Shown here: positions 59,958-61,140 of the stretch, one piece after another | Layout of the letters: each line of letters opens with the position of its first letter | Numbering within the stretch: the first letter of the stretch is position 1 | Origin: Branchiostoma floridae | Taxonomy: Eukaryota > Chordata > Leptocardii > Amphioxiformes > Branchiostomatidae | NCBI RefSeq assembly: GCF_000003815.2 | Contig: NC_049982.1 | Span: 25,185,049 to 25,246,188, forward strand | Length of the DNA: 61,140 nt | Direction of reading: 5' to 3' | Notes under the pieces: generated by a model | Database searches by the model: none | Told to the model about the DNA's origin: nothing | What the model saw: only the letters and a program-made list of their open reading frames with translations | Position numbers and translations under genes: made by a program

Positions 59958-61140
59958 TCAAGAATCTTCAACAAAATGTGCGTTAATTTTGTCACTTCAA
60001 TTTCATAGTAAAACCCGTAAGGAGTAGGGAGAAAGCAATTGGAGTACTCAAAATTACTTCCTTACTTTTCTACAAGGTTCGAAAGCGAACGAAGTTTCCC
60101 CTTGGCGAAACCGCTAAGCGAACCCTTCGGTAACCACAAAGTGACCCCATACGATGAAACTTCCAGAATCTTCAACAAAATGTGCGTTACTTTTGTCACT
60201 TCAATTTCATAGTAAAACCCGTAAGGAGTAGGCAGAAAGCAATTGGAGTACTCAAAATTACTTCCTTACTTTTCTACAAGGCTCGGAAGCGAACGAAGTT
60301 TCCCCTTGGCGAAACCGCTAAGCGAACCCTTCGGTAACCACAAAGTGACCCCATACGATGGAACTTCCAGAATCGTCAACAAAATGTGCGTTACTTTTGT
60401 CACTTCAATTTCATAGTAAAGCCCGTAAGAAGTAAGCAGAAAGCAATTGGAGTACAGAAAATTACTTCCTTACTTTTCTACAAGGTTCGAAAGCGAACGA
60501 AGTTTCCCCTTGGCGAAACCGCTAAGCGAACCCTTCGGAAACCACAAAGTGACCCCATTCAATGGAACTTCCAGAATCTTCAACGAAATGTGCGTTACTT
60601 TTGTCACTTCAATTTCATAGTAAAGCCCGTAAGGAGTAAGCAGAAAGCAATTGGAGTACTCAAAATTACATCCTTACTTTTCTACAAGACTCGAAAGCGA
60701 ACGAAGTTTCCCCTTGGCGAAACCGCTAAGCGAACCCTTCGGTAACCACAAAGTGACCCCATACGGTGGAACTTCCAGAATCTTCAACAAAATGTGCGTT
60801 ACTTTTGTCACTTCAATTTCATAGTAAAACCCGTAAGGTGTAGGCAGAAAGCAATTGGAGTACTCAAAATAACTTCCTTACTTTTCTATCAGGCTTGAAA
60901 GCGAACGAAGTTTCCCCTTGGCGAAACCGCTAAGCGAACCCCTTGGTAACCGCAAAGTGACCCCATTCAATGGAACTTCCAGAATCTTCAACAAAATGTG
61001 CGTTACTTTTGTCACTTCAATTTCATAGTAAAACCCGTAAGGTGTAGGCAGAAAGCAATTGGAGTCCTCAAAATAACTTCCTTACTTTTCTACAAGGCTC
61101 GAAAGCGAACGAAGTTTCCCCTTGGCGAAACCGCTAAGCG

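Larger units (their letters stand above)
56205..61140. repeat. Satellite array, 204-bp monomer, about 24 copies, open at the window end
   Basis: GGCGAAACCGCTAAGCGAAC recurs at 56411, 56615, 56819, 57023 and 57227, exactly 204 bases apart, and continues with minor length changes to the last base. Monomers include CAGAATCTTCAACAAAATGT, AGGCAGAAAGCAATTGGAGT and GAAAGCGAACGAAGTTTCCC. No gene within. Confidence 0.98.

Noticed and set aside
60386-60745. 119-residue frame in the satellite (the 204-base monomer is 68 codons long)
   Set aside because: The frame stops at the same TAA (CGGTAACC) in nearly every monomer. The longer frame exists only because one monomer has CGGAAACC. This is periodicity, not coding.

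Overview
This is animal genomic DNA: two spliced genes with canonical GT-AG junctions sit in AT-rich sequence full of introns and repeats. The gene content (a single-copy-looking 5-HT7-type amine receptor and a collagen plus C-type lectin membrane protein), the repeat load and the intron sizes fit an invertebrate deuterostome. Amphioxus (Branchiostoma) is my best guess, by inference only. No prokaryotic operon, CRISPR array, rRNA gene or intact tRNA gene is present. LAYOUT: Positions 1-45,688 are almost entirely one minus-strand gene, a serotonin 5-HT7-like G protein-coupled receptor. Five coding exons lie at 45410-45688, 35914-36080, 33396-33487, 12332-12462 and 532-673. They join in frame into 270 codons plus one base, covering the N-terminus through TM5 and the start of intracellular loop 3. 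TM6, TM7 and the tail must lie left of position 1. Its four complete introns (about 9.3, 2.4, 20.9 and 11.7 kb) hold tRNA-derived SINE-like repeats, decayed LINE 3' ends, a piggyBac-like TTAA element, foldback elements, minisatellites, a 2.5-kb array of roughly 160-190-bp units (13.4-16.0 kb) and a 3.28-kb unit duplicated in tandem (23.2-29.7 kb). Positions 45.7-52.8 kb are intergenic. They hold a TG-rich block just upstream of the receptor start, SINE and foldback copies, and a three-copy 200-bp repeat. Positions 52,846-55,650 are a complete plus-strand gene in three exons (325 codons): a type II membrane protein with a transmembrane segment, an RSKR furin-like site, about 22 Gly-X-Y triplets and a long-form C-type lectin domain with QPD and WND motifs. 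From 56.2 kb to the window end runs a satellite array with a 204-bp monomer and higher-order duplication. It continues beyond the window. RELATIONSHIPS: The receptor and lectin are divergently transcribed, and nothing suggests a shared pathway. The most unusual structures are a minisatellite that includes the exon 4 splice acceptor in its first unit, a TTAA element carrying four CRE octamers and a perfect RFX X-box palindrome inside a receptor gene of a cAMP-coupled class, a perfect TAGGGC telomere-like hexamer array next to exon 1, and the nested tandem duplications. Five 100-N blocks (10598, 13250, 30217, 48517, 57830) are assembly gaps of nominal size.
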